This document shows, in pieces, positions 48,388-56,163 of a stretch of DNA of 64,000 nt (the first letter of the stretch is position 1; each line of letters starts with the position of its first letter). The notes under the pieces are model-generated. The model saw only the letters and a program-made list of their open reading frames with translations. It had not been told where the DNA came from and searched no databases. The stretch spans positions 124,001 through 188,000 of the forward strand of contig CAJTCG010000002.1 of NCBI GenBank assembly GCA_910574635.1, given 5' to 3'. Source of the DNA: Oscillospiraceae bacterium (GTDB taxonomy: Bacteria; Bacillota; Clostridia; Oscillospirales; Oscillospiraceae). Position numbers and translations under genes: made by a program.

Positions 48388-49914
48388 TCAGCCGTGTTCG
48401 CTCACAGTCAGCTTCCTACTCTTTGCCCACTCAGCAAGTATCTTCTTTTCCTCTTCCGTGGCTTCCCGGTTATCGAAGCCTTTGTAATAAAGACAGCAAT
48501 CATCTTCGTCCACGGTGAGCGTCAGAACAGGCTTATCAGGCTCTTCCGTCTTGCGGAGGAAGCAGACCCGGAACTTGCCTGAGATGACATCACTGATGTA
48601 GGAGGCCACGCAATGGCTCTGGCGCCGGCCTTCCTCAACCATGTCGTTAGGCTCGTTTGGAATGACGACCGTCCAATCACTGTTGGAGGAGGTCCAGTTC
48701 AGCTTCTTGTAGTTGTCCCCTGCGGTAGCATCTACGAACTTCTTTCTCTCAATTTCATCCAGGCACAGCCGGTAATTCCGCTTTGCCATATCGTGCTGGA
48801 GTTTCAGGGACTTCGGGCAGAGTTTCGGTGCGATGTCCATATCCTGGCACATCTTCCGATAGTCTTTCAGAATTTGCCACGCCTCACCGGGGCGCTCAAT
48901 TCCTTGGTACACGGCAACATCATGCGTCAGGTACTGCATGAGCCGTTCTCTTTCCGCAGTTTTAAGGCTGCAATAGAAAGCAACGAAGTCCCGGAAATAC
49001 ACGCCATTCTTCCCGTTGACCTGGAAATTCGCGTCGATTGCGCTTGCCGCAAGTTCCGCGCCAAATGCCTTATACGCCTTCTGTACGTACTTGAGGTTAG
49101 CCTTTCCCCAGAACATATCGCAGAGGACCTTTGGAATCCCGAAGGCCTTCTGCTCGCTTCTTTCTCCAGACTCAATAACGCCCTCCTTGAACGCGATACG
49201 CAGCCCATCGCTGACACGCGTTTTGGTTGAATCATCGCCTTTTCTCACGCGATTGTGATAAATCGAGTCAAGCACAGGATAATCTTCCAAGGCCCGAACC
49301 ACGTTTGCCATCGACGTGGTATCGACAACTGACCTGGCCCATCTCAGCTCACGATAAAATGGGCTCCTGTAGAGCGGAGTCTCAGCCCACGCATGGTCAT
49401 CCAGGCTGATATAGGTGAGCGCAGCCGAGACCTTGGTCTTGCTCAGCTTCACCTCTTTGCCGTCCACCACAAGCCTTTCGACATGGGGACTGGGGTACAT
49501 TGCAACGGTGACTTCGTACCGCCGGAATTTCCCTGTTTCCGCACCATCGTTAATGATGGCCTCTTTCAGGAAGATGATGCGGGAGTCATCCCAGTCTGCC
49601 AGCCGCACGTCATAGAGGCAGCCCTCTTCAAACTTCTGGCAATACGTGAATTCGCCATTACGAGCATCCTCCTCGGAATAAAGCCAAACATGGCCATACG
49701 GGTCACCGCAGCGCGGACAGGCAAGGTTGCCCATCTTTGGCTCCATCTTATGCCTGTTGTCTCCTTCCCAATCCGGGTCACCCTTGCGCATGATGGGGAA
49801 AACTTCCCCACAGGTGCAGGTCCCAAGAACCTCTCCGTCAACGTGGATTTCCCTGCATAGGCCGTATTTTGGATACTCCTTCTTAACCAAGTCCCTCTGC
49901 ATAACGTAGAACAT
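48388..49914 (-). CDS. pcfJ: PcfJ-like protein
   Basis: 508 residues from the ATG at 49914 with GAGGAGGG upstream; the longer frame lies in the promoter. An N-terminal zinc-binding part (LGTCTCGEVFPIM, LACPRCGDPYGHVW) is followed by a long helical middle. The C-terminal PcfJ domain (about 420-508) carries NDMVEEGRRQSHCVASYISDVISGKFRVCFLRKT and LTLTVDEDDCCLYYKGFDNR. PcfJ is encoded with the conjugation functions of enterococcal plasmid pCF10 and on many Firmicute mobile elements; its role is unclear. It supports the conjugative nature of this element. Confidence 0.85.
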   Translation of the reverse strand: MFYVMQRDLVKKEYPKYGLCREIHVDGEVLGTCTCGEVFPIMRKGDPDWEGDNRHKMEPKMGNLACPRCGDPYGHVWLYSEEDARNGEFTYCQKFEEGCLYDVRLADWDDSRIIFLKEAIINDGAETGKFRRYEVTVAMYPSPHVERLVVDGKEVKLSKTKVSAALTYISLDDHAWAETPLYRSPFYRELRWARSVVDTTSMANVVRALEDYPVLDSIYHNRVRKGDDSTKTRVSDGLRIAFKEGVIESGERSEQKAFGIPKVLCDMFWGKANLKYVQKAYKAFGAELAASAIDANFQVNGKNGVYFRDFVAFYCSLKTAERERLMQYLTHDVAVYQGIERPGEAWQILKDYRKMCQDMDIAPKLCPKSLKLQHDMAKRNYRLCLDEIERKKFVDATAGDNYKKLNWTSSNSDWTVVIPNEPNDMVEEGRRQSHCVASYISDVISGKFRVCFLRKTEEPDKPVLTLTVDEDDCCLYYKGFDNREATEEEKKILAEWAKSRKLTVSEHG

Positions 49915-49961
49915 AATATGTACCCTCCTCAAAGTTGTGTTTCCTGCTTGGTTTTGGAGGA

Positions 49962-49990
49962 ATCGTATGCAAGGGAGGAGAATCCGATTC
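49962..49990 (-). promoter_or_regulatory. Two-box promoter of pcfJ
   Basis: Minus strand GAAT, 16 nt, GCATACGAT; 47 nt before the ATG. Confidence 0.7.
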
Positions 49991-50351
49991 TGGCGCAAGA
50001 TGGTAGCAAAAAGCCCCTGGCCCACAATGAGGACAAGGGTTGATGGAGTAGCCTCCTAGAAAGGTCGTCGGGCAAACATCGAGAGCCACGCAATGCAAAC
50101 AGACTGCAAATTCTTGGGTCGCGGGGCAGGGGAGAGAGGGAGGAGCAAGACCTTTCCGCAGGAGCAGAATGGGGGGCAAAACAAAACGAAGAGCCAGCCT
50201 CCTTGGATGAGGAACCCTTCGAAAAAGCGAGCCAGCGAGCCTCGAGGCAAAACCCCGACGAGAAAGCAGGGGCATGCAGGCCAGGAGACAAGACAACAGG
50301 AGACGAATCAGCCAAAAACCAACGAAGAATGAGTTTTTGTTTTCGTTGCAG

Positions 50352-50530
50352 TCCTTCCTGAAGCTATTACTGCTATAAGCCACCTCCAACTGCTTTTCAG
50401 CTAAAAGCCAGTTTCTTGAAGCAATTTCTGCTCAAAATTCAAAATTTTCGAGAATCGCCACTTCCTGAAGCTATATAGCTACAAGCCACTTACCTACTCT
50501 GTTTTAGCTTCAGGCTACCTTCTTGAAGCT
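50352..50530 (-). repeat. Two diverged 70-nt direct repeats
   Basis: Read leftward: GCTTCAAGAA ... TAGCTxxxA-CAG-TxGG ... GTGGCTTxTAGC ... ATAGCTTCAGGAAG at 50530-50458, and again at 50422-50352, about 107 nt apart. Each can fold with its own GAAGCTA/TAGCTTC or GCTTC/GAAGC arms. Confidence 0.6.
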
Positions 50531-50582
50531 GTTTCTGTTTCGGGGAGTTGTGTTTGCTGTTAGGTTCGCTTGTTCCGCAGCT

Positions 50583-50639
50583 GTATCGGGCCTCAAGCAC
50601 CGCAACCGGAACGCCAACGCCAGTTCTCTTTTGCCAAAC
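50583..50639 (-). repeat. Two-block intergenic repeat, copy 9
   Basis: Read leftward TTTGGCAAAAGAGAAC ... TGAGGCCCGATAC, inside the candidate long RNA; no two-box promoter follows it. Confidence 0.6.
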
Positions 50640-51283
50640 CCTCAACCGCTCGTTAGCAGGGAAGGCTTCTCGAAGCCTCGTATGCTATGGGCGCAGCTCC
50701 CCCTCTGCCGCTGGCGGTTCAGAAAAGCTGCTGTTTTGTGTGTTTTGCGTAACTCCGGCTGTGCAATGCCTCCCACCCATAAACCACTCCTGCATGCCTG
50801 GCGTAGCTTCATGAGACATGACTCCTTATCCTCTCATGAAGCGGATGAGACCCTCTCCCTTTTACAGGCGCAGGACCCTCGAACCCGTCTAATTTAGGAA
50901 CTCTCCTCACCTACTCTAAAATTGAGGAGTTCTCTATACCGGTCAGACGTATCCGGTTGACAGGGGTTTGATTGCACAACTTGCGATTCCCCCGGGCGAA
51001 CTCTCTGCAGCGGCTCCGCCAAACCTGACTCTTATTTTTTAAGGGGCAAGAGATGAGCGAAGAAACCCCCGCAGGCCACGAAGGCCTGCCTTTATGCAGC
51101 GCCATCCTCAGCAAGGAGCTTTCCCTCCGCCGCCAGCCCAGGGCAGAAATCCACAAGTCCTTTCCCCCTGGGCCCCAGCGGTCCCTTGCAGCGTCAAGTG
51201 CGTTGTCATCTAAAACATATTCTATGCAAACAATTTTGTTTCAACACGGCGGGGGAGAGCCCACTCTCCCCGTTTGTTGGAAT

Positions 51284-51312
51284 ATTGTATGCGGACTTCG
51301 ATAATTCCATTC
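51284..51312 (-). promoter_or_regulatory. Two-box promoter of the candidate long RNA
   Basis: Minus strand GAAT, 16 nt, GCATACAAT. Confidence 0.65.
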
Positions 51313-51336
51313 GGCGAATTAAGGGGCCGGCAGTCG

Positions 51337-51365
51337 TGATTGTTTTTTTCTTCTCTGCATAGGAT
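51337..51365 (+). promoter_or_regulatory. Two-box promoter of the 57-residue gene
   Basis: TGAT, 16 nt, GCATAGGAT; 31 nt before the ATG at 51397. Confidence 0.5.
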
Positions 51366-51396
51366 TCGGCAACAATTCATGTGGAGGATAATACAT

Positions 51397-51570
51397 ATGG
51401 CTATTTTGAAAGCTGCGAGTGAGATGGCAACGGAGATGGGCATGGGGGCAATCTCCACGGTCGCCCAGCTGAGGGAATTTGTAAAGGAAATTTGTGGACA
51501 GAGCCTGGCGGACATCCAGGTTGAAAGTGCCTCTCTTGCCTGCATGGGGGAGTGGCTGGGAATCATCTAA
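51397..51570 (+). CDS. 57-residue small protein
   Basis: ATG with GTGGAGGA upstream. Product MAILKAASEMATEMGMGAIS... with a helix TVAQLREFVKEICGQSLADIQVESASLACMGEWLGII. Helical, slightly acidic, no signal peptide. Own promoter and terminator. No family is recognised. Confidence 0.6.
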   Translation: MAILKAASEMATEMGMGAISTVAQLREFVKEICGQSLADIQVESASLACMGEWLGII

Positions 51571-51583
51571 AAACTGGGCAACG

Positions 51584-51613
51584 AAAAAGGCACCCCTTAT
51601 GGGGTGCCTTTTT
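51584..51613. terminator. Bidirectional terminator
   Basis: AAAAAGGCACCCC/GGGGTGCCTTTTT, a 13-bp perfect stem; overlaps the stop of the convergent gene. Confidence 0.85.
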
Positions 51614-52211
51614 CTGTCTCTGCCGTTTCTCCTTCCAACTTCATCTCCCATTGCAGCCGCCTCATAAACTCCCCAGCCTGCCGCTTAGTCTTGTAGCCCA
51701 TGCCAAAGGCATCGTCAACAATCTTGTTGTTTCTTGTGTCAACGATGACGATGCGAGGCTCCGGCCCCAGTTCCTTTGTGGTCATCTTGTGAGCCGCCCA
51801 GCAGCGGAGCCAAGCGATATTCCGCAGGGCGCTCCGCCGCTTCACCTCGAAGAACTCCTTGTTTTGGTTCATCCACCCACGATACGCCGCCGAATAGGAG
51901 GTGTACCCGCACCCCTTGGCATCGTCCAGGAGCTGACCAGTCTCCGCATCCTTGATAACGTAGCGCGACTTGGCCTGAATCTGAACCGTGACAATTTCCC
52001 AACTGCCCTCATCAAGGGCATGAAGCACCTCCTCAATGGTCGCTGGGGCCTTGTGATGACGCATCATCCAGGCCTTCTCTGCCTTCTCGAAGGACCGATA
52101 GCCATACCCATAGGCATCATCCAGAACCTGGCCCGTTTTCGCATCCGTGATGACGTAGCGGGGCCGCCCAGACAATGATTTTTCCGTCCATTCAACAACT
52201 TTGATTTCCAT
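51597..52211 (-). CDS. Protein with three internal repeats
   Basis: 204 residues from the ATG at 52211 with AAAGGAG upstream. Three copies of one module: RYVITDAKTGQVLDDAYGYGYRS, RYVIKDAETGQLLDDAKGCGYTS and RIVIVDTRNNKIVDDAFGMGYKT. Each is followed by a helix with aromatic or basic residues (KAEKAWMMRHH, AAYRGWMNQN, RQAGEFMRRLQW). The pattern (beta hairpin, then helix) suggests a small repeated alpha/beta fold; no known domain is recognised. Nucleic-acid binding is possible given the basic faces, but this is a guess. Confidence 0.72.
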   Translation of the reverse strand: MEIKVVEWTEKSLSGRPRYVITDAKTGQVLDDAYGYGYRSFEKAEKAWMMRHHKAPATIEEVLHALDEGSWEIVTVQIQAKSRYVIKDAETGQLLDDAKGCGYTSYSAAYRGWMNQNKEFFEVKRRSALRNIAWLRCWAAHKMTTKELGPEPRIVIVDTRNNKIVDDAFGMGYKTKRQAGEFMRRLQWEMKLEGETAETEKGTP

Positions 52212-52243
52212 ATGTAGTAATCTCCTTTGTTTCGTGTTAAGGA

Positions 52244-52272
52244 ATCCTATGCAGGAGCTAGAAGAATCATTC
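52244..52272 (-). promoter_or_regulatory. Two-box promoter
   Basis: Minus strand GAAT, 16 nt, GCATAGGAT; 33 nt before the ATG at 52211. Confidence 0.7.
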
Positions 52273-52519
52273 TGGGATTGCATCTGGCGGAAGGCCATAT
52301 CATAACTGGCAAATCTTTCCCCAAGATAAACGGTGATGGTTGGAGCGACCCTGGCTTTCTTTGCGTGGCCATGGATGGCGAGCCGGTAGAGGGGTTACGC
52401 GATAATGGCAATTGGGAACACGCCAGCGTTCTTGCTTTCCGCCCATTTAGCTGCTTCTACAATAAATACAGGGGCCCGTCAGAGCATCTGCTCTGGCGGG
52501 TTCTTTTTGCCCATCATCA
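52273..52519 (+). other. Gap with a possible rightward gene remnant
   Basis: No start with a ribosome site, but a rightward frame (52260-52535) gives IILGLHLAEGHIITGKSFP ... GEPVEGLRDNGNWEHASVLAFRPF, which reads protein-like and precedes a terminator. Probably a decayed gene; no function inferred. Confidence 0.35.
52475..52500 (+). terminator. Terminator
   Basis: CCCGTCAGAGC/GCTCTGGCGGG, then TTCTTTTTG. Confidence 0.75.
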
Positions 52520-52575
52520 GTATCGGGCTTCCTGAATCCCTTATCCACACTAGCCGCCGATTTTCTTTTGCTAAC
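52520..52575 (-). repeat. Two-block intergenic repeat, copy 10
   Basis: On the plus strand GTATCGGGCTTC ... TTTTCTTTTGCTAAC; reversed relative to the rightward promoter at 52584. Confidence 0.6.
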
Positions 52576-52583
52576 CCACATCG

Positions 52584-52612
52584 AGATGAGTTTCTCCTGC
52601 TTCGCATATAAT
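52584..52612 (+). promoter_or_regulatory. Two-box promoter of the methylase gene
   Basis: AGAT, 16 nt, GCATATAAT; 30 nt before the ATG at 52643. Confidence 0.55.
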
Positions 52613-52642
52613 ACCCCAAATTTTCCAGAGGAGGGGACTTGT

Positions 52643-53413
52643 ATGCAGCAAGACCGCATCTACAACATCGACTGCCTGAATGGACTTTCCCATATAGAAG
52701 ATGAATCTATTGATATGATTTTCTGTGACCTGCCCTATGGCTCCACCCAGAATCCCTGGGATGTTATCATCCCGCCGGAAAAACTGTGGCCTGAGTATGA
52801 GCGGATTATCAAGCCTCATGGCGCTATCCTGCTGTTTGGGCAAGGTGCCTTTACCGCCGCCATGATAATGGCTAATCCCAAGCTCTTCCGCTATAACATC
52901 ATCTGGCAAAAAACGAAGCCAACCGGCTTCCTGAATGCCAATCGGATGCCCTTGCGAAGCCACGAGGACATCATGGTCTTTTACAAGTTCCTGCCCACTT
53001 ACAATCCCCAGAAATCCACCGGCCACAAGCCCACACACTCCTTCACAAAACATACGAGTGATGGTTCCAACTACGGGGCCACGAAGCGTGGTATTTCCGG
53101 GGGAGGGGATACGGAGAGGTTCCCTACCAGCGTCTGGCGTTTTGCTTCTGACACACAAAAATCCGCACTTCATCCTACGCAGAAACCACTTGCCCTCTGC
53201 CGGTACGCAATTCGCACTTACTCCAACCCGGGAGATTTGGTCCTGGACAACTGTTGCGGTTCCGGCAGCATCCCAGCAGCAGCTGCCCTGGAGGGTCGCC
53301 ACTACATCGGCATGGACAATGGTGTCTGCGAGAAGGAGAGAAGTCCATACTACAAACGCCCCTGGGCCGAGATTGCCTCTGAGAGAATCACCGCACTGTT
53401 GGAAGTCGCTTGA
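52643..53413 (+). CDS. Orphan DNA amino-methyltransferase (N4/N6, beta class)
   Basis: 256 residues from the ATG at 52643 with GAGGAGGGG upstream. Catalytic motif IV is DLPYG (29-33, a DPPY variant). A central target-recognition stretch (about 70-165) follows. SAM-binding motif I, LDNCCGSGS, comes near 205, then GRHYIGMD. The IV-before-I order is the beta class (DNA N6-adenine or N4-cytosine). No restriction enzyme gene is adjacent. Such orphan methylases on plasmids and phages usually protect against host restriction or regulate genes. The recognition sequence cannot be read from the protein. Confidence 0.92.
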   Translation: MQQDRIYNIDCLNGLSHIEDESIDMIFCDLPYGSTQNPWDVIIPPEKLWPEYERIIKPHGAILLFGQGAFTAAMIMANPKLFRYNIIWQKTKPTGFLNANRMPLRSHEDIMVFYKFLPTYNPQKSTGHKPTHSFTKHTSDGSNYGATKRGISGGGDTERFPTSVWRFASDTQKSALHPTQKPLALCRYAIRTYSNPGDLVLDNCCGSGSIPAAAALEGRHYIGMDNGVCEKERSPYYKRPWAEIASERITALLEVA

Positions 53414-53417
53414 GCTA

Positions 53418-53443
53418 CCCCGACCGACTTACGACGGACGGGG
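53418..53443 (+). terminator. Terminator of the methylase gene
   Basis: CCCCG.CCG/CGG.CGGGG stem, then TTTTCTC. Confidence 0.65.
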
Positions 53444-53496
53444 TTTTCTCGCCCATTTTAGATGAAAGCAGCCGCCATCCCCAACGGGTGGCGGTC

Positions 53497-53525
53497 TAAT
53501 ACTTTTTCTGTTGTCTGCATATAAC
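53497..53525 (+). promoter_or_regulatory. Two-box promoter
   Basis: TAAT, 16 nt, GCATATAAC; 33 nt before the GTG at 53559. Confidence 0.6.
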
Positions 53526-53558
53526 CTGGCAACTAAATTCATAAGGAGGAATCCCACA

Positions 53559-53699
53559 GTGCAGGATATTTTGGACATTATCGAAGAAGCCCTGAACCTT
53601 TCCAGAAAGGGCGAGGTTATGGCAGGAGATATAGAGGATTCTCTCGTGCTCTATGCCGCCAACGGCGAAAAGTACGTTATCTCGGTCACCCGTACATAA
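53559..53699 (+). CDS. 46-residue small protein
   Basis: GTG with AAGGAGGAA upstream; the frame extends further upstream but only through the promoter. Product (M)QDILDIIEEALNLSRKGEVMAGDIEDSLVLYAANGEKYVISVTRT: a helix then a beta hairpin. First gene of a transcript that continues into the SLOG-type gene. No family is recognised. Confidence 0.58.
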   Translation: MQDILDIIEEALNLSRKGEVMAGDIEDSLVLYAANGEKYVISVTRT

Positions 53700-53747
53700 A
53701 TAGAAGACACCTCTTCTGCTGTCAGCACAAAAGGTCAAAGCCTTACG

Positions 53748-54452
53748 GTGAGTACTCCGCAGAAGAAGCATCTTCGCTGCACCATACCACTAGAGAATCA
53801 GTTTGTCAAGAGGGAGGAGAAAGGTATAAATATTTGTTTTACGGGTCCCCGGCCCAACCAACTTCATGGCTACAAAGAGCCTGCCCGGCCGCTGTACTCG
53901 CAGATTGCCGACTTTGCAAGTAAGGTCATCTTGCAATGTGTGGAGAGGAATCCCGGTTCCATTTTCATCTCCGGCGGAGCGCAGGGCTTTGACCAGCTCG
54001 CATTCTGGGCTGTCGAGAAGGCCAAAAAGGCGCGTCCTGATTTGGGTATCGCCAACATCCTCTACATCCCCTTCGAGAGCCAGCCTTCCTTCTGGAGCCC
54101 GACGGGCATGTTTGGGCAGAGCGAATACCGGCGAATGAAGCGTTTCGCGGATACTGTTAGATTCATTAGCCCCAATCCGCATCCCGACGACCGTAGGGCT
54201 GTTGCCCGTGCGCTGTTTGAGAGGAATCACGCAATGGTGAAGGACAGCAACCTTGTCATCGCACTGCTGGCCGGCAGGAGCCGGGATTGGGAAAATTCCA
54301 GTGGCGGCACTGCCGAGTGCGTCCGCTATGCCAGGTCCCAGGGCTGCCCGGTGCTGGCCATTGAATACCGCCCAGATGCGGATGAGAGCAAATTCAAAAC
54401 AAAGATACTGCCCTTCGCACAGGCAGACATCAACCAACTCAAAATTTCATAA
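53748..54452 (+). CDS. SLOG/YpsA-like (DUF1273-type) nucleotide-binding protein
   Basis: Up to 234 residues. The clear homology starts at ICFTGPRPNQLHGYKEPARPLY and continues with GSIFISGGAQGFDQLAFWAVEKAKK, ILYIPFESQPSFW, FADTVRFISP and the GGTAECVRYA loop. That is the Rossmann-like SLOG fold of YpsA/DprA relatives, thought to bind nucleotide-type ligands. Annotated start GTG 53748 has no ribosome site and would add a non-homologous N-terminus. A strong GGAGGAGAAAGG ends at 53825, just before in-frame ATA/ATT codons at the start of homology, so a rare start codon is possible. Confidence 0.8.
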   Translation: MSTPQKKHLRCTIPLENQFVKREEKGINICFTGPRPNQLHGYKEPARPLYSQIADFASKVILQCVERNPGSIFISGGAQGFDQLAFWAVEKAKKARPDLGIANILYIPFESQPSFWSPTGMFGQSEYRRMKRFADTVRFISPNPHPDDRRAVARALFERNHAMVKDSNLVIALLAGRSRDWENSSGGTAECVRYARSQGCPVLAIEYRPDADESKFKTKILPFAQADINQLKIS

Positions 54453-54465
54453 GGAGGATTACAAC

Positions 54466-54687
54466 ATGGCAATTATACAGAGAGGCTCCAAGGTCCGGCT
54501 TTCCGGCGATTCTGCCGACCTGTGGATTGCGGATTACAATGTCCGCGTGGATTCCCTCGCTACTGTCGAGGAGGACCCCCAAAAGTACGCGAAGAAGCTG
54601 ATGGTTACCATTGACAGCATCGACGGCGACCACAACGTACTCGCCTACGTTCGCCGGAGCCGGGCCATCCCGGCGGAGGAGGACTAA
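54466..54687 (+). CDS. 73-residue small protein, SH3-like pattern
   Basis: ATG with AAGGAGGA upstream. Almost all beta (IIQRGSKVRLSGDSADLWIADYNVRVDSLATVEE; LMVTIDSIDGDHNVLAYVRRSRAI), which suits a small barrel. Its stop and the next gene's start overlap (TAATG), so it is coupled to the ATPase. Possibly a partner of that ATPase; unknown function. Confidence 0.65.
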   Translation: MAIIQRGSKVRLSGDSADLWIADYNVRVDSLATVEEDPQKYAKKLMVTIDSIDGDHNVLAYVRRSRAIPAEED

Positions 54688-55301
54688 TGGGAAAGACAGG
54701 GTTTCGCTGCAAGATTCCGGATTGGTACGGCATCCACTCCGGTTTCAATCTGCTTCTGCGCCCCGGCTACACGGCTCTTGTCGGGCCGAACGGCGCCGGG
54801 AAAACCACCCTGCTGTTGCAGCTGGAGGAAATCGCAAAGGAGAGGGGATATGAGGTATTCCATTACTCCAACTTGAGGGATGGCGGCGAAAACGCAAGAC
54901 AGCAGTATCTCAGGGAGGACAGCCTGGACTATCTCGCTACCTCCGTATGCTCTTCGGAGGGCGAACAGCTTGTCCTCAATTTCGGGAAAATCGCAGGCAA
55001 AATCGGAGGATTGGTCAGAAAGTCTGTCGAAAACGATACCCCGCTGTTTATTCTGCTGGATGGTCTCGACTCTGGGGCGTCCATCGACAGAACCCGGGAG
55101 CTGATGGCACTCTTCCGGCTGATGGAACGGGATGCCGGCGAGACACCTGGCGGAACAGAACACGAACTGTATATCGTAGCGGCCGTCAACTCCTATGAGT
55201 TGGCCCGATACAGCTGCGTAGACGTTCGGACCGGGGAATCGCTGTCTTTCGGAAACTACGCCGACTATGCCAAGTACATCTGCAACTGCTTCGACCGTTA
55301 A
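54687..55301 (+). CDS. ABC/AAA-type P-loop ATPase
   Basis: 204 residues; the ATG overlaps the preceding stop. Walker A GPNGAGKTT (about 33-41), Walker B FILLDGLDSGAS (near 117-128) and a following AAVNSYELARYS sensor-like strand. The pattern (GYTALVGPNGAGKTTLLLQLEEIA ... ILLDGLDSG) is that of SMC/ABC-like ATPases of the OLD/RecF kind. No ABC signature SGGQ is visible and no membrane partner is present, so transport is unlikely. Role with the 73-residue protein unknown. Confidence 0.78.
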   Translation: MGKTGFRCKIPDWYGIHSGFNLLLRPGYTALVGPNGAGKTTLLLQLEEIAKERGYEVFHYSNLRDGGENARQQYLREDSLDYLATSVCSSEGEQLVLNFGKIAGKIGGLVRKSVENDTPLFILLDGLDSGASIDRTRELMALFRLMERDAGETPGGTEHELYIVAAVNSYELARYSCVDVRTGESLSFGNYADYAKYICNCFDR

Positions 55302-55307
55302 GACCAA

Positions 55308-55334
55308 GCCGTCCTGCCATCCAGGCAGGGCGGT
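55308..55334 (+). terminator. Terminator
   Basis: GCCGTCCTGCC/GGCAGGGCGGT with a five-base loop, then TTCTTTG. Confidence 0.75.
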
Positions 55335-55345
55335 TTCTTTGCCCA

Positions 55346-55374
55346 GAATCGGTTTCTGGTAGCTGGCATATAAC
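55346..55374 (+). promoter_or_regulatory. Two-box promoter
   Basis: GAAT, 16 nt, GCATATAAC; 43 nt before the ATG at 55418. Confidence 0.7.
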
Positions 55375-55417
55375 AACCTAACCCTACGCAGGAAAATTTT
55401 AGAAACGGAGGATAAAT

Positions 55418-56146
55418 ATGAACCAAAAGGAACTTTTGGAACGCAGCCTGCCCAAGTGGCCGCAGATGATTGTCACCGGGACTCCTGTCACCAAGGAACA
55501 GGCTCTGGAAATAATCCGGAGGACGGATATCTTCTTCCTGATGCCGCATGGGAACGACAGAGAATTCATCAAGGAGGCTTCGCGCCTGCTAGGAATCCCG
55601 CAGAGGCCCAACCCCGGATTTCTTGCCACCGAAACCCTCTACGATTCTGCGTTTGACAGCTATTGGAAGAGGCTGCAGAAGTGGCGCAAAAGCTGGGGTA
55701 CCATCCGGACCGAATACGTCTACAACGACTGGGTCAGCAGCAGTTATGTGGACGGGCCCAATGGCTGGTGCCACCCGGACGGAACCATCGGGTTTGCCCG
55801 CAATGTAGGCAAGTACCCCTCAGTCGAGGATATCCGGCGCGAATGGGGCCTTATCGCAGAAGCGTTCCCCTTCCTGGAGCTGGAGGTCACCCTGATGGAT
55901 GGGGAGTGGTGTGAGGAGGACACGAGCCCCATTGTATCCATGCTCATTCGCAATGGGGAGGTGGAGTTGGTGGACCCCAAGGTTCGCAATCTCCACGAGG
56001 AGTTTGCCCATACCATCGTTGCCCCCGAAAGAAAAGAGACGGAATTCCTCATGCTGCCTCCCTCAAAGAGGGAACACGCAATCGGTATAGGACAAATCCT
56101 GGATTGGAGTACAGCTTTTCACAAAGCGCACCCTGAGTGGTGCTAA
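55418..56146 (+). CDS. Protein of unknown function
   Basis: 242 residues from ATG with ACGGAGGA upstream. N-terminal helix-strand unit (TPVTKEQALEIIRRTDIFFLMPHGND), a Trp/Tyr-rich centre (SYWKRLQKWRKSWGTIRTEYVYNDWVSSSYVDGPNGWCHPDG) and a second alpha/beta half. The layout recurs in unnamed proteins of large Clostridia elements and phages (from general memory, not searched). No catalytic motif. Co-transcribed with the membrane protein after it (17-nt gap). Confidence 0.7.
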   Translation: MNQKELLERSLPKWPQMIVTGTPVTKEQALEIIRRTDIFFLMPHGNDREFIKEASRLLGIPQRPNPGFLATETLYDSAFDSYWKRLQKWRKSWGTIRTEYVYNDWVSSSYVDGPNGWCHPDGTIGFARNVGKYPSVEDIRREWGLIAEAFPFLELEVTLMDGEWCEEDTSPIVSMLIRNGEVELVDPKVRNLHEEFAHTIVAPERKETEFLMLPPSKREHAIGIGQILDWSTAFHKAHPEWC

Positions 56147-56163
56147 AAGAAAGGAGATTTCAC

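Larger units (their letters stand above)
50012..51277 (-). ncRNA. Candidate 1.27-kb structured non-coding RNA
   Basis: No credible gene lies in this 1.3 kb on either strand. A two-box promoter (51284-51312) points leftward into it. A hairpin with TTTTTGC on the minus strand (50006-50039) closes it just before the pcfJ promoter. Inside are perfect or near-perfect stems: 50806-50816/50832-50842 (11 bp), 50898-50909/50923-50932, 51071-51090 and 50664-50680, plus a diverged pair of 70-nt repeats at 50352-50530. Size and density of hairpins recall large RNAs such as GOLLD or ROOL of phages and gut Firmicutes, but I cannot confirm membership. A plasmid origin with iteron-like repeats is the main alternative. 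Confidence 0.5.

Noticed and set aside
49883..50389. Leftward frame with CLHC and CPHCG
   Set aside because: It could suggest a zinc protein, but it has no start signal, is Leu/Arg/Pro-rich like non-coding DNA and overlaps the terminator and promoter of pcfJ.
50352..50530. Iterons of a plasmid origin
   Set aside because: Only two diverged copies about 107 nt apart, and no replication initiator gene nearby; the RNA explanation fits the promoter and terminator better, though an origin is not excluded.
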